Origin: JAWXBR01 sp046595995
GTDB lineage: Bacteria; Bacteroidota; Ignavibacteria; Kapaibacteriales; Kapaibacteriaceae
Assembly: GCA_046595995.1 (NCBI GenBank)
Contig: JBKJNB010000036.1
Span: 1 to 5,176, forward strand
Length of the DNA stretch: 5,176 bases
Direction: 5' to 3'
Numbering within the stretch: the stretch's first letter is position 1; every line of letters begins with the position of its first letter. The notes under the pieces were generated by a model. The model was not told the DNA's origin. It saw only the letters and a list, made by a program, of their open reading frames with translations, and did not search any database. The translations under genes and the position numbers were made by a program. Shown one piece after another: positions 1 through 5,176 of the stretch.

Positions 1-1351
1 ACCTAGGATTAACAGGCGACCACATGAATCGGCGTGCAGTTGTGGTGTTGTAGAAGAACGAATTCAGTTTCGTAAAGCGAATGCGAAGGCCGACATCCTT
101 CGTTGCGCTCGCGTAGCGATACGTGTCACCCTCCGCCACATCGTTTACCGCAACCACAGCGCTTGGTCGGCCAGGGGGCCAGAAAGGGTGCTTTGTTGCG
201 CGGTAGACAAACATCTGCTTAGGGTAGTACGCTTCGAAGACGACCGTGCCGGTTGAGTCGACTTCTGTAACGCCTGGTGCGCCTTCGTTTGCAGCGCTGC
301 CCCAGCCGATGAGGCGGTGTCCGTCGGGTAGCGTCTGTACGCCGCCCTGTAAGCCCACGTAGATGTCTGGAGTGTGGCGGTATTCCCAAACAAGTTTACA
401 TGTCTTGTTTACTTCGTCGATTTCATATTCAACGGCGCGTGAATGCTGTGGCGTGTGTTGTGTGCCATTGTCGAACATCGTGATATGTCCGTTTGGCAGC
501 CGCCGAATGTCGTGTTGATAACTGAAATAGTTCGGAGCGTTTGCTTCGTGATCACCGATGAAAGTAAACTCGTTTGCTTTGCCTCCAAGAATCCACATTA
601 CGTCGCCCGTTAAGCGGTTGACTTTCACGATTGACGAATGATGGCGCATGGAGAGGAGCCAGTTGCCGTCGTCGTCTATCCACAGCGAGTTGTTGTGTAC
701 GTACCGGATTGCAGGCGCGGTGAGGTCTTCGTAGGAGAGCGTGATAGGTAAGTGGTCGAGACTCTTCCATTGCACAAGCACGTTACCGTCCACATCTAGC
801 TCTTGCACAACGGCTTGTACGACATTGGCCGCGGGATGTCCGTTCGGGACGACTTCACTCAGGTTGAGTGTAACGTCTTCTGCACCAAGGATAACACGAT
901 GTCCGTTTGGCAACACATGAAAATCGTGCTGCGTGGCAAGGTATCCGCGTTTCTGTTCGAGCTTCTCGACGATTTTTAATGTTGTGTCGACGATGTACAC
1001 GCCTGCGGCAACCGATGTACCTGCAAAGACGATGAGTTCGGAGTATGCGAGGCGTCCGTCTGGGAGGACTTTAAACTCGAACGGGAAGTTTGTCGTGCTG
1101 CCCGACTTCACGAGTCCACCGCTGGCATTGTAGATGGCCATATACGGCTGATACGGGCGTGGCTGCACGCGGGAATTCGGAGCGAGGTACAGGAAGCCCG
1201 AGGAGGGGGCAATGTTTGTTGTGACTTTAAGAGGTGCTAGGTCTGACTGCGCGGACGCTGGAATGAAGGCGAACGCGAGGGCTACAATGCTGACGACTGC
1301 AACTTGCTGGATTGCCTTAAGCACGATTCGTATAGAATGCACGTATACCAT
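1..1351 (-). CDS. Exported arylsulfotransferase (ASST) family beta-propeller protein, 3' end cut by the window edge
   Basis: This frame runs without a stop or frameshift for 450 codons from an ATG at 1351 to the left edge, so the C-terminus is missing. ASST enzymes move sulfate between phenolic compounds in the periplasm; many relatives are uncharacterised. A hydrophobic stretch near residues 13-31 ends in ASA-Q and reads as a Sec signal peptide. The core has the family's pattern: QHD at 141-143, YVHNNS at 217-222, RHHSSIVKVNR at 236-246, ILGGK at 254-258, QHDIRRLPNGH at 279-289, FDNG at 293-296, SRAVEYE at 304-310 and WEYRH at 322-326. LPNGH-like turns recur at 96, 147, 168, 285 and 341, as expected of propeller blades. 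H219, H280 and a later His such as H326 or H345 are candidate active-site residues. Residues after about 395 look like an extra C-terminal domain. A GTG at 1324 gives a more typical signal peptide (MLKAIQQ...); neither start has a ribosome binding site. The family is firm, but the substrate is unknown. Confidence 0.85.
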   Translation of the reverse strand, partial: MVYVHSIRIVLKAIQQVAVVSIVALAFAFIPASAQSDLAPLKVTTNIAPSSGFLYLAPNSRVQPRPYQPYMAIYNASGGLVKSGSTTNFPFEFKVLPDGRLAYSELIVFAGTSVAAGVYIVDTTLKIVEKLEQKRGYLATQHDFHVLPNGHRVILGAEDVTLNLSEVVPNGHPAANVVQAVVQELDVDGNVLVQWKSLDHLPITLSYEDLTAPAIRYVHNNSLWIDDDGNWLLSMRHHSSIVKVNRLTGDVMWILGGKANEFTFIGDHEANAPNYFSYQHDIRRLPNGHITMFDNGTQHTPQHSRAVEYEIDEVNKTCKLVWEYRHTPDIYVGLQGGVQTLPDGHRLIGWGSAANEGAPGVTEVDSTGTVVFEAYYPKQMFVYRATKHPFWPPGRPSAVVAVNDVAEGDTYRYASATKDVGLRIRFTKLNSFFYNTTTARRFMWSPVNPR

Positions 1352-1423
1352 GGGCCGAAAGATACGGCATACGACGCCCGTATATTGCAGATCACTCCAC
1401 TAGCTACATCGAAGGAAACCTAT
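1352..1423. promoter_or_regulatory. Divergent intergenic region between the ASST-like gene and the sulfur operon
   Basis: These 72 bases (99 if the minus-strand gene starts at its GTG) must carry the promoters of both divergent transcripts. On the plus strand TATATT at 1381-1386 is a fair -10 match but has no convincing -35. A second option is TAGAAT at 1333-1338 with TTGCCT at 1312-1317, spaced 15 bases, lying inside the start of the minus-strand gene. On the minus strand the same area reads TATACG around 1379-1384. I see no clear operator palindrome; GTATAC at 1343-1348 is symmetric but only six bases. The shared region makes co-regulation possible but does not show it. Confidence 0.3.
1412..1416 (+). 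promoter_or_regulatory. Ribosome binding site (AAGGA) that fixes the rhodanese start
   Basis: AAGGA lies seven bases before the ATG at 1424. It favours this ATG over the in-frame ATG at 1304, which would add 40 residues without signal-peptide character and overlap the divergent gene. Confidence 0.65.
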
Positions 1424-1822
1424 ATGATGAACAGAGCCCTGCGCAACGTCGTTGCTTTAACCATCGCTCTACTTGTTACGTCCGTAAGTATGCTCGCAGG
1501 TGAGAAGGTGAAGAGCATTACGCCAACGCAAGCTCAAAAGCTGATTAAGAGTGCCAAGGTTGTCGTGCTTGACGTGCGAACCCCAGCAGAGTATCGCTCC
1601 GGACATCTTGTGAATGCCATTCTCGTGGATTACTACGAGAAAAATTTCCTCGAAAACGTAATGAAGCTCGACAAAGAACTGCCAGTAGTTGTGTACTGCG
1701 CACGTGGACGGCGCAGTGAGGATGCAACGAATATTATGGTCAACAACGGATTCAAGAAAGTATACAATGTGCTCGGCGGATTCGAACGATGGTCGGCCGA
1801 ATCACTACCGTCTGTTCGTTAA
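1424..1822 (+). CDS. Exported single-domain rhodanese (sulfurtransferase)
   Basis: The product is 132 residues. An N-terminal hydrophobic segment (about 8-25, ending MLA-G) with Asn/Arg residues before it is a likely Sec signal peptide, so the protein should act in the periplasm; there is no lipobox Cys. The rest is one rhodanese domain: SITPTQAQKLI at 31-41, the DVRTPAEY motif at 50-57, GHL at 60-62, and the catalytic loop YCARGRRS at 91-98 with Cys92 as the persulfide-forming residue. LGGFERW at 117-123 is the usual closing motif. Length and motifs fit stand-alone periplasmic rhodaneses of the PspE type, which carry sulfane sulfur from thiosulfate or other donors to an acceptor such as cyanide or a thiol. 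It is first in a three-gene run, 29 bases before the next gene. ATG codons at 1424 and 1427 are adjacent, and either could be used. Rhodanese identity is firm; the physiological donor and acceptor are unknown. Confidence 0.92.
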   Translation: MMNRALRNVVALTIALLVTSVSMLAGEKVKSITPTQAQKLIKSAKVVVLDVRTPAEYRSGHLVNAILVDYYEKNFLENVMKLDKELPVVVYCARGRRSEDATNIMVNNGFKKVYNVLGGFERWSAESLPSVR

Positions 1823-1851
1823 CGTAATACTGTTTCGTAACGCTATCTATC

Positions 1852-2733
1852 GTGTCTGAAGTACTCGCAATCATACAGAATGCCTACACCGGTTACGCCC
1901 GGTATTTGTGGCATGAGATTACAAATCCCTCGTGGAATAACTATTTCTATTGGCTGATTGGAATATCGGCGGCAGTTTGGTTGCTCGAATACATTAGGCC
2001 CTGGCGCAAAGACCAGAACATCATCCGTCAGGACTTCTGGCTCGATGGCTGGTATATGTTTTTCAATTTCTTTGTGTTCTCGCTCATTGGCTACGCTGCC
2101 GTATCCAACGTCGTTGTGCATCTGGTGCGCTCTGGCGCAGCGAATATGCTCGGCATTCGAGAATTCGACATCATCGACGTACGCGGCCTGCCTTGGTGGT
2201 CGCAGTTGCTGTTGTTGTTCGTGCTGCGTGACTTTATCCAGTGGAATATCCATCGACTATTGCACGCAAGCCCGACGCTGTGGCAATTCCATAAGCTACA
2301 TCATAGCGTAGAGCAAATGGGCTTTGCGGCACATTTACGCTTTCACTGGATGGAGACCGTGATCTATCGAGTAATTGAATATCTGCCACTCGCATTGATT
2401 GGCTTTGGACTGAAAGATTTCTTTGCCGTGCATATAGTGGCACTTTCGATTGGACATCTGAATCATGCAAACATTTCGCTGCCACTCGGACCGTTGAAGT
2501 ATGTGTTTAACTCACCCGACATGCACATCTGGCATCATGCCAAGGAATTGCCTGCTGGAGTCAAGGGTGTGAACTACGGATTGTCACTTTCTGTCTGGGA
2601 TTATGTCTTCGGAACCGCGCACGTACCTCGGAGCGGACGTGACATCAAGCTCGGTTTTGAAAACGTCGAACAGTATCCGAAGAGTTTCGGACAGCAAATG
2701 GTAGAACCGTTCCGGCGACGAAAGACATCATGA
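1852..2733 (+). CDS. Membrane di-iron hydroxylase, sterol desaturase/fatty acid hydroxylase superfamily
   Basis: The product is 293 residues, normal for this superfamily, whose members use two irons and O2 to hydroxylate or desaturate lipids, sterols, carotenoids or alkyl chains in the membrane. The His ligands are in place: HRLLH at 134-138, HKLHH at 147-151, HLRFH at 161-165, HLNH at 202-205 and HIWHH at 225-229. Hydrophobic segments lie near 31-47, 67-90, 115-127 and 173-203, with the His clusters facing one side. The start is GTG at 1852 with no Shine-Dalgarno sequence. A TAA at 1825 closes the frame upstream and the next ATG is at residue 69 within the second membrane segment, so GTG is the only sensible start; translation may be coupled to the rhodanese gene 29 bases upstream. 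The last four bases (ATGA) overlap the start of the cytochrome gene. The superfamily is certain, but the substrate cannot be read from the sequence. Confidence 0.92.
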   Translation: MSEVLAIIQNAYTGYARYLWHEITNPSWNNYFYWLIGISAAVWLLEYIRPWRKDQNIIRQDFWLDGWYMFFNFFVFSLIGYAAVSNVVVHLVRSGAANMLGIREFDIIDVRGLPWWSQLLLLFVLRDFIQWNIHRLLHASPTLWQFHKLHHSVEQMGFAAHLRFHWMETVIYRVIEYLPLALIGFGLKDFFAVHIVALSIGHLNHANISLPLGPLKYVFNSPDMHIWHHAKELPAGVKGVNYGLSLSVWDYVFGTAHVPRSGRDIKLGFENVEQYPKSFGQQMVEPFRRRKTS

Positions 2734-3791
2734 AAAATCACGTGCTACTTATAGCAGTCATTGCAGCTTTCAGCGTCGCGTGCCAGCCGCCGAATCCAGC
2801 GAGTGACATTGAGGAACGCTCTGAACGTAATCGATCGAGATCGAACGCTGGCGATGGTCGACAAACAGGTCTTGTCGGAATCGATACCAACGATGTGTAT
2901 GCGCCGCCCGACACGTCTATCATTCCGAACGATCGTACAGGTGAGATGATTCGGTATGGACGTGAGCTGCTTGTTAACTTTCCTTATTATCTCGGACCCA
3001 ATGGCACGGTAGGCAAGTACGGCGGCAATGCGCTCGGATGCCAGAACTGTCACCTCGACGCAGGGACACGTCCGTACGGCCTCAGCTATTTCTCAGCGCA
3101 TGCCCGCTACCCGCAGTATCGTGCGCGTGAAGGAAAAATACTGACCCTTGCGGACCGCGTAAACAGTTGTGTGGAAAGGCCGCTCAATGGCAGACCCCTA
3201 CCGTTAGACAGCAAGGAAATGATTGCAATCGTCACATACATGAAATGGTTAGGAACGGGCGTGCCAATAAATGGTTCGGTGAAAGGGGACAAACTCAAGG
3301 AAATTGCTCTGCTCGATAGACCGGCAGACCCACGGAAGGGGCAGGTGATTTACAAAATCCATTGCGTGCGGTGCCATGGCGAAGACGGACAAGGCAAACT
3401 GAAGGAAGATAAACTCGCTTATGAATACCCGCCGCTCTGGGGCACGTCTTCCTACCAGCCCGGCACAAGTATGCACCGCGTGATTAAAGCAGCGCAGTTT
3501 ATTAAGTACAACATGCCATTCGACTCAGCGCGCTGGTACAAGCCAGTTCTAACGGATGAAGAAGCACTCGACGTTGCTGCGTTTGTAAATAATGACGAGG
3601 CAAACGACCACAGCATTCACGCACGGCCATACAGAGAAATGGTAGCCGACTATCCGGCGATAGAGGAAAAGCCCGTTGACTTCTGGAAAGGTCCGTACGC
3701 CGACCCCTTCTCAAAAGAGCAGCACAAATACGGTCCGTTTAAGCCCATTATCGAATGGCGCAAGAAGAAGGGACAACCAACAGGGTATTAA
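2730..3791 (+). CDS. tsdA: Lipoprotein diheme cytochrome c, thiosulfate dehydrogenase (TsdA) type
   Basis: The product is 353 residues. TsdA joins two thiosulfates into tetrathionate, or runs in reverse, using two c-type hemes in the periplasm. A signal peptide ends in FSVAC, an imperfect lipobox that would anchor the protein through Cys18; a polar linker follows to about residue 65. Heme motif 1 is CQNCH at 104-108 within GCQNCHLDAGT, and heme motif 2 is CVRCH at 212-216. Between them come FPQYR-like YPQYRAREGK (127-136) and RVNSCVERPLNGRPLP (143-158), a block typical of TsdA in which the Cys (Cys147 here) is the unusual axial ligand of heme 1. For heme 2, Met262 in KYNMP is the likely ligand, preceded by Asn261. 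The C-terminal tail beyond about 295 is longer than in short TsdAs and rich in Lys. The start overlaps the previous stop by ATGA, so translation is coupled. A TsdA-family cytochrome that acts on another sulfur compound is the main alternative. Confidence 0.82.
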   Translation: MKNHVLLIAVIAAFSVACQPPNPASDIEERSERNRSRSNAGDGRQTGLVGIDTNDVYAPPDTSIIPNDRTGEMIRYGRELLVNFPYYLGPNGTVGKYGGNALGCQNCHLDAGTRPYGLSYFSAHARYPQYRAREGKILTLADRVNSCVERPLNGRPLPLDSKEMIAIVTYMKWLGTGVPINGSVKGDKLKEIALLDRPADPRKGQVIYKIHCVRCHGEDGQGKLKEDKLAYEYPPLWGTSSYQPGTSMHRVIKAAQFIKYNMPFDSARWYKPVLTDEEALDVAAFVNNDEANDHSIHARPYREMVADYPAIEEKPVDFWKGPYADPFSKEQHKYGPFKPIIEWRKKKGQPTGY

Positions 3792-3891
3792 GAACGGAAA
3801 CGCTGGGACTCGAATCATCACCCGCCGAAGCGCTACGAAAGTACAGGTAACAACATGAACAGGGTGTGAAGGTTACGGGATTCCCATGTCG

Positions 3892-3906
3892 TGCGCAGAT
3901 TGCGCA
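3892..3906 (+). repeat. TGCGCA-GAT-TGCGCA hairpin
   Basis: Two copies of the self-complementary hexamer TGCGCA flank a three-base loop. They can pair as a six-base stem about 100 bases after the cytochrome stop. No run of T follows, so as an intrinsic terminator it is weak. It could stabilise the 3' end of the operon message or be chance. Confidence 0.35.
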
Positions 3907-3979
3907 GGACGGCGATGCTTATAAATTCAGCCAATCATGTCAACCGAATCTGCACGATCTTCATCCTACCTAGAGTCGA

Positions 3980-4132
3980 TCAGGTGTCGTACTGTCCGGT
4001 GGTCAAATAAACGCGTAAACTACTGGTCAACTTCGGTGTCGCCTTTGGTTGATCGCTCGCGGTAGCGCTTGCACCAGCATTGCAGCGTCGCCATGCCTCG
4101 ACTACGCCATACATCTGCTCGGTCTTTGTCAT
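3980..4132 (-). pseudogene. Small ORF, possible remnant of an IS66-type accessory ORF
   Basis: A 50-residue reading frame starts at ATG 4132, eight bases after a strong Shine-Dalgarno AGGAG. Its N-terminus, MTKTEQMYGVVEAWRRC, resembles by eye the opening of the small first ORF of IS66-type elements, where a Met/Tyr-x-Leu/Val-Val-x-x-Trp helix begins a helix-turn-helix protein of about 100 residues. After the Trp the expected Ser-Gly...Cys and Trp positions are not met, and the frame stops at 50 residues, which suggests decay or chance. No partner transposase is present on either side. Alternatives are an unrelated small protein or a non-coding frame. The function is unknown. Confidence 0.3.
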
Positions 4133-4140
4133 CGCGTCCA

Positions 4141-4145
4141 CTCCT
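4141..4145 (-). promoter_or_regulatory. Shine-Dalgarno AGGAG before the small minus-strand ORF
   Basis: CTCCT on the plus strand reads AGGAG on the minus strand, eight bases before ATG 4132. It is the best ribosome binding site in the window, which is odd for a frame of only 50 codons, and is the main reason to list that ORF. Confidence 0.35.
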
Positions 4146-4151
4146 GTTGTG

Positions 4152-4322
4152 ATGCGGAAAACTACATCGCCCTATACGTGCTGGAAAGATGCACTTGCTC
4201 GGGTGGATACGTGGCAACGGGCGATTGCCGAGTGTTTCGTTTGTGAAGATTACAACACGGCCGTGACGATGGCAAAGAAGATTCACGCGGATTTGCAGGC
4301 TGTATCGATCCAAGCGGCATGA
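4152..4322 (+). CDS. Hypothetical small ORF, 56 residues
   Basis: I do not recognise this frame. It encodes a short, mixed-charge, helix-prone peptide beginning MRKTTSPYTCWK with three Cys (positions 10, 29 and 32; CFVC at 29-32 is a CxxC) and a C-terminal half rich in Ala. There is no signal peptide and no good ribosome binding site. Its end overlaps the next small ORF by ATGA. It may be a real small protein, the tail of a decayed gene, or chance. Confidence 0.22.
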   Translation: MRKTTSPYTCWKDALARVDTWQRAIAECFVCEDYNTAVTMAKKIHADLQAVSIQAA

Positions 4323-4492
4323 TCGTTCAACGAAGGGATCGATGGCATGTTCACGATTGCCCGCTTGGGTCTGCACAAACATCTGGTTTGCCTATGTTGC
4401 AGAGAGCAGTCCGAAAAGAACTCGATAAACGGCTGCTTGATCGATCATCGAAGCTCGGGCGCAAGAAAATTTCAACTTGGAAACGGACATAG
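4319..4492 (+). CDS. Hypothetical small basic ORF, 57 residues
   Basis: This frame starts at an ATG that overlaps the previous small ORF's stop (ATGA at 4319-4322) and ends at TAG 4490-4492, just before the candidate promoter of the next gene. The second half is strongly basic and helix-prone, with LQRAVRKELDKRLLDR at 27-42 followed by a Lys/Arg-rich end. I cannot assign a family. A short nucleic-acid-binding peptide or a gene fragment are possible readings, and chance is also likely at this length. Confidence 0.2.
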   Translation: MIVQRRDRWHVHDCPLGSAQTSGLPMLQRAVRKELDKRLLDRSSKLGRKKISTWKRT

Positions 4493-4493
4493 C

Positions 4494-4499
4494 TATACT
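4494..4499 (+). promoter_or_regulatory. Candidate -10 element (TATACT) for the right-edge gene
   Basis: TATACT matches five of six consensus bases and lies 29 bases before the ATG at 4529, giving a short leader of about 22 bases. The best -35 at an 18-base spacing is TTTCAA (4470-4475), which is poor, so the promoter is only plausible. Confidence 0.35.
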
Positions 4500-4528
4500 C
4501 TTGCCGCAACGATTCTACCGAGGTTCTT

Positions 4529-5176
4529 ATGCGTGCCATCCTGCTTCTCCTCATGCTCATCATTGGATCGGTGCTTGCGCACGCACAGCCCACATGGCAG
4601 CCTGCCGTGCGGTTTAACAGGGGGCTGGGCGAGGCCAAGTATCTGCCGAACCTCGGTGAAGCCGGCTACGTGCAGTTCCGTACGGGTCCGGACGGCGTGA
4701 GCTACGGCATCTATGATTTGAAAACGCTGTCGGACACGTCGACGGTGCGGTGCGAACTGCCGGGTGATGACCGCTGGATCTACCATGTCATGGACGCTGA
4801 TGGCAATGGCAGGACGGATGTGGAAGCGGGACCTAGTGTGTATCTGGATGCATGCCTGCCCACACAGCGAAGGGTATTCATGGAACTCTATACCGGCTTT
4901 GACGCCGGCCACGCAGACATTGACGGCGACGGCATCGACGAATACCTCGCGTCGACAGACGCCAATCTCATCACTCTTCCACCGGGCGACACGGCATTTA
5001 GGAAGAGGCAAGTCCTGTCACGGCACACACTGTATGCGGGCGACGGTAAACCGCGGGAGCAGCCGCGGATCCTGCATCTCGGCAAGCTCGGCGGCAAGCC
5101 GCGGTTTCTGACACTGACCAAGCCATGGCCCGAGCCCGAGGGGGTTACCATACGCTATGTGCTCGAGAAGCTCGAT
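4529..5176 (+). CDS. Exported protein with calcium-type DxDGxG loops, 3' end cut by the window edge
   Basis: The frame is open for 216 codons to the right edge. GAGG at 4520-4523, five bases before the ATG, supports the start. Residues 1-19 (MRAILLLLMLIIGSVLAHA) are a clear Sec signal peptide with cleavage after AHA. Two acidic loops follow: DADGNGRTD at 89-97 and DIDGDGIDE at 130-138. They resemble the calcium-binding turns of FG-GAP/VCBS propeller repeats, EF-hands or dockerin-like repeats. Such loops at about 40-residue spacing suggest a beta-propeller or repeat-type cell-surface protein. Two Cys (75 and 109) could form a disulfide. The C-terminus, where a secretion-system sorting domain might sit, is outside the window. 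Codons favour G/C in the third position more than the genes to the left. I cannot name the family; a secreted repeat protein is the safest call. Confidence 0.85.
   Translation, partial: MRAILLLLMLIIGSVLAHAQPTWQPAVRFNRGLGEAKYLPNLGEAGYVQFRTGPDGVSYGIYDLKTLSDTSTVRCELPGDDRWIYHVMDADGNGRTDVEAGPSVYLDACLPTQRRVFMELYTGFDAGHADIDGDGIDEYLASTDANLITLPPGDTAFRKRQVLSRHTLYAGDGKPREQPRILHLGKLGGKPRFLTLTKPWPEPEGVTIRYVLEKLD

Larger units (their letters stand above)
3993..4489. mobile_element. Possible remnant bounded by degenerate inverted ends
   Basis: TGTCCG at 3993-3998, followed by a TCAAAT, is mirrored by ATTTC...CGGACA ending at 4489. The outer six bases match exactly as an inverted pair and the inner match needs a gap. 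The enclosed 497 bases contain the three small ORFs described here. No flanking target duplication is visible. A six-base pair of this spacing can arise by chance, so this is tentative. Confidence 0.18.
3792..4528. other. Gene-poor stretch, probably eroded mobile DNA
   Basis: No product of recognisable family is encoded across these 737 bases. Within it are a hairpin-forming TGCGCA pair (3892-3906), a small minus-strand ORF (3980-4132), two small overlapping plus-strand ORFs (4152-4492), possible degenerate inverted ends (3993-4489), and a candidate promoter for the next gene (4494-4499). From 3792 to about 3890 I see nothing beyond weak inverted repeats such as GTAAC/GTTAC. No terminator with a T-run is visible after the cytochrome gene. 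The patchy short ORFs are what decayed transposon or gene remnants look like. Confidence 0.5.

Noticed and set aside
1304..1423. Upstream in-frame ATG at 1304 that would lengthen the rhodanese by 40 residues
   Set aside because: It removes the N-terminal position of the signal peptide, overlaps the divergent gene, and lacks the AAGGA site that precedes the ATG at 1424.
3804..3820. GGGACTCGAATC, which resembles a tRNA T-arm
   Set aside because: The flanking stem bases do not pair and no acceptor, D or anticodon arms can be drawn around it.
4020..4382. 120-codon minus-strand frame in the gene-poor stretch
   Set aside because: It has no ribosome binding site or recognisable motif, is rich in Arg and Cys in the way of random frames, and competes with the better-supported ATG at 4132 in another frame.
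4435..4454. GCTTGAT...ATCGAAGC hairpin
   Set aside because: The stem needs a bulge, has no T-run and lies within a possible small ORF, so it is not a convincing terminator.
4493..5011. 172-codon minus-strand frame opposite the right-edge gene
   Set aside because: It is the antisense shadow of a plus-strand gene that has a signal peptide, a ribosome binding site and sensible motifs; its own translation has no recognisable domain.
1..5176. CRISPR array, rRNA or full insertion sequence
   Set aside because: No regularly spaced direct repeats, no rRNA-like conserved segments and no intact transposase are visible on either strand.

Overview
The window looks like bacterial chromosome from a Gram-negative organism. 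Every recognisable product carries an export signal or membrane segments, and one is a probable lipoprotein. Ribosome binding sites are patchy, GTG is used as a start, and the two edge genes encode exported beta-propeller or repeat-type proteins. This would fit the Bacteroidota/Chlorobi/Kapabacteria side of the tree, but no marker gene is present, so the placement is only a guess.

Layout from left to right. (1) Bases 1-1351, minus strand: an exported arylsulfotransferase-type (ASST family) beta-propeller protein, open over 450 codons and cut by the left edge. (2) Bases 1352-1423: a short divergent control region. (3) Bases 1424-3791, plus strand: a compact three-gene operon made of a single-domain exported rhodanese, a membrane di-iron hydroxylase of the sterol desaturase/fatty acid hydroxylase superfamily (29-base gap, GTG start), and a lipoprotein diheme cytochrome c of the thiosulfate dehydrogenase (TsdA) type (ATGA overlap). 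(4) Bases 3792-4528: about 740 bases without a recognisable gene. It holds a small minus-strand ORF with a good ribosome binding site that faintly resembles the start of an IS66-type accessory ORF, two small overlapping plus-strand ORFs, and a possible pair of degenerate inverted ends (TGTCCG...CGGACA). It reads like eroded mobile DNA. (5) Bases 4529-5176, plus strand: the first 216 codons of an exported protein with two DxDGxG calcium-type loops, cut by the right edge and clearly richer in G+C than the genes to its left.

Three of the four proteins that I can place in a family suggest sulfur chemistry outside the cytoplasm: sulfate ester transfer (ASST-like), sulfane sulfur handling (rhodanese) and thiosulfate/tetrathionate conversion (TsdA-like). 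The operon is the most interesting part. A lipid or sterol-type membrane hydroxylase is tightly coupled to a TsdA-like cytochrome and a periplasmic rhodanese, and I know of no described pathway that joins these. What the three do together is inference. Only the arrangement and the motifs are seen in the sequence.
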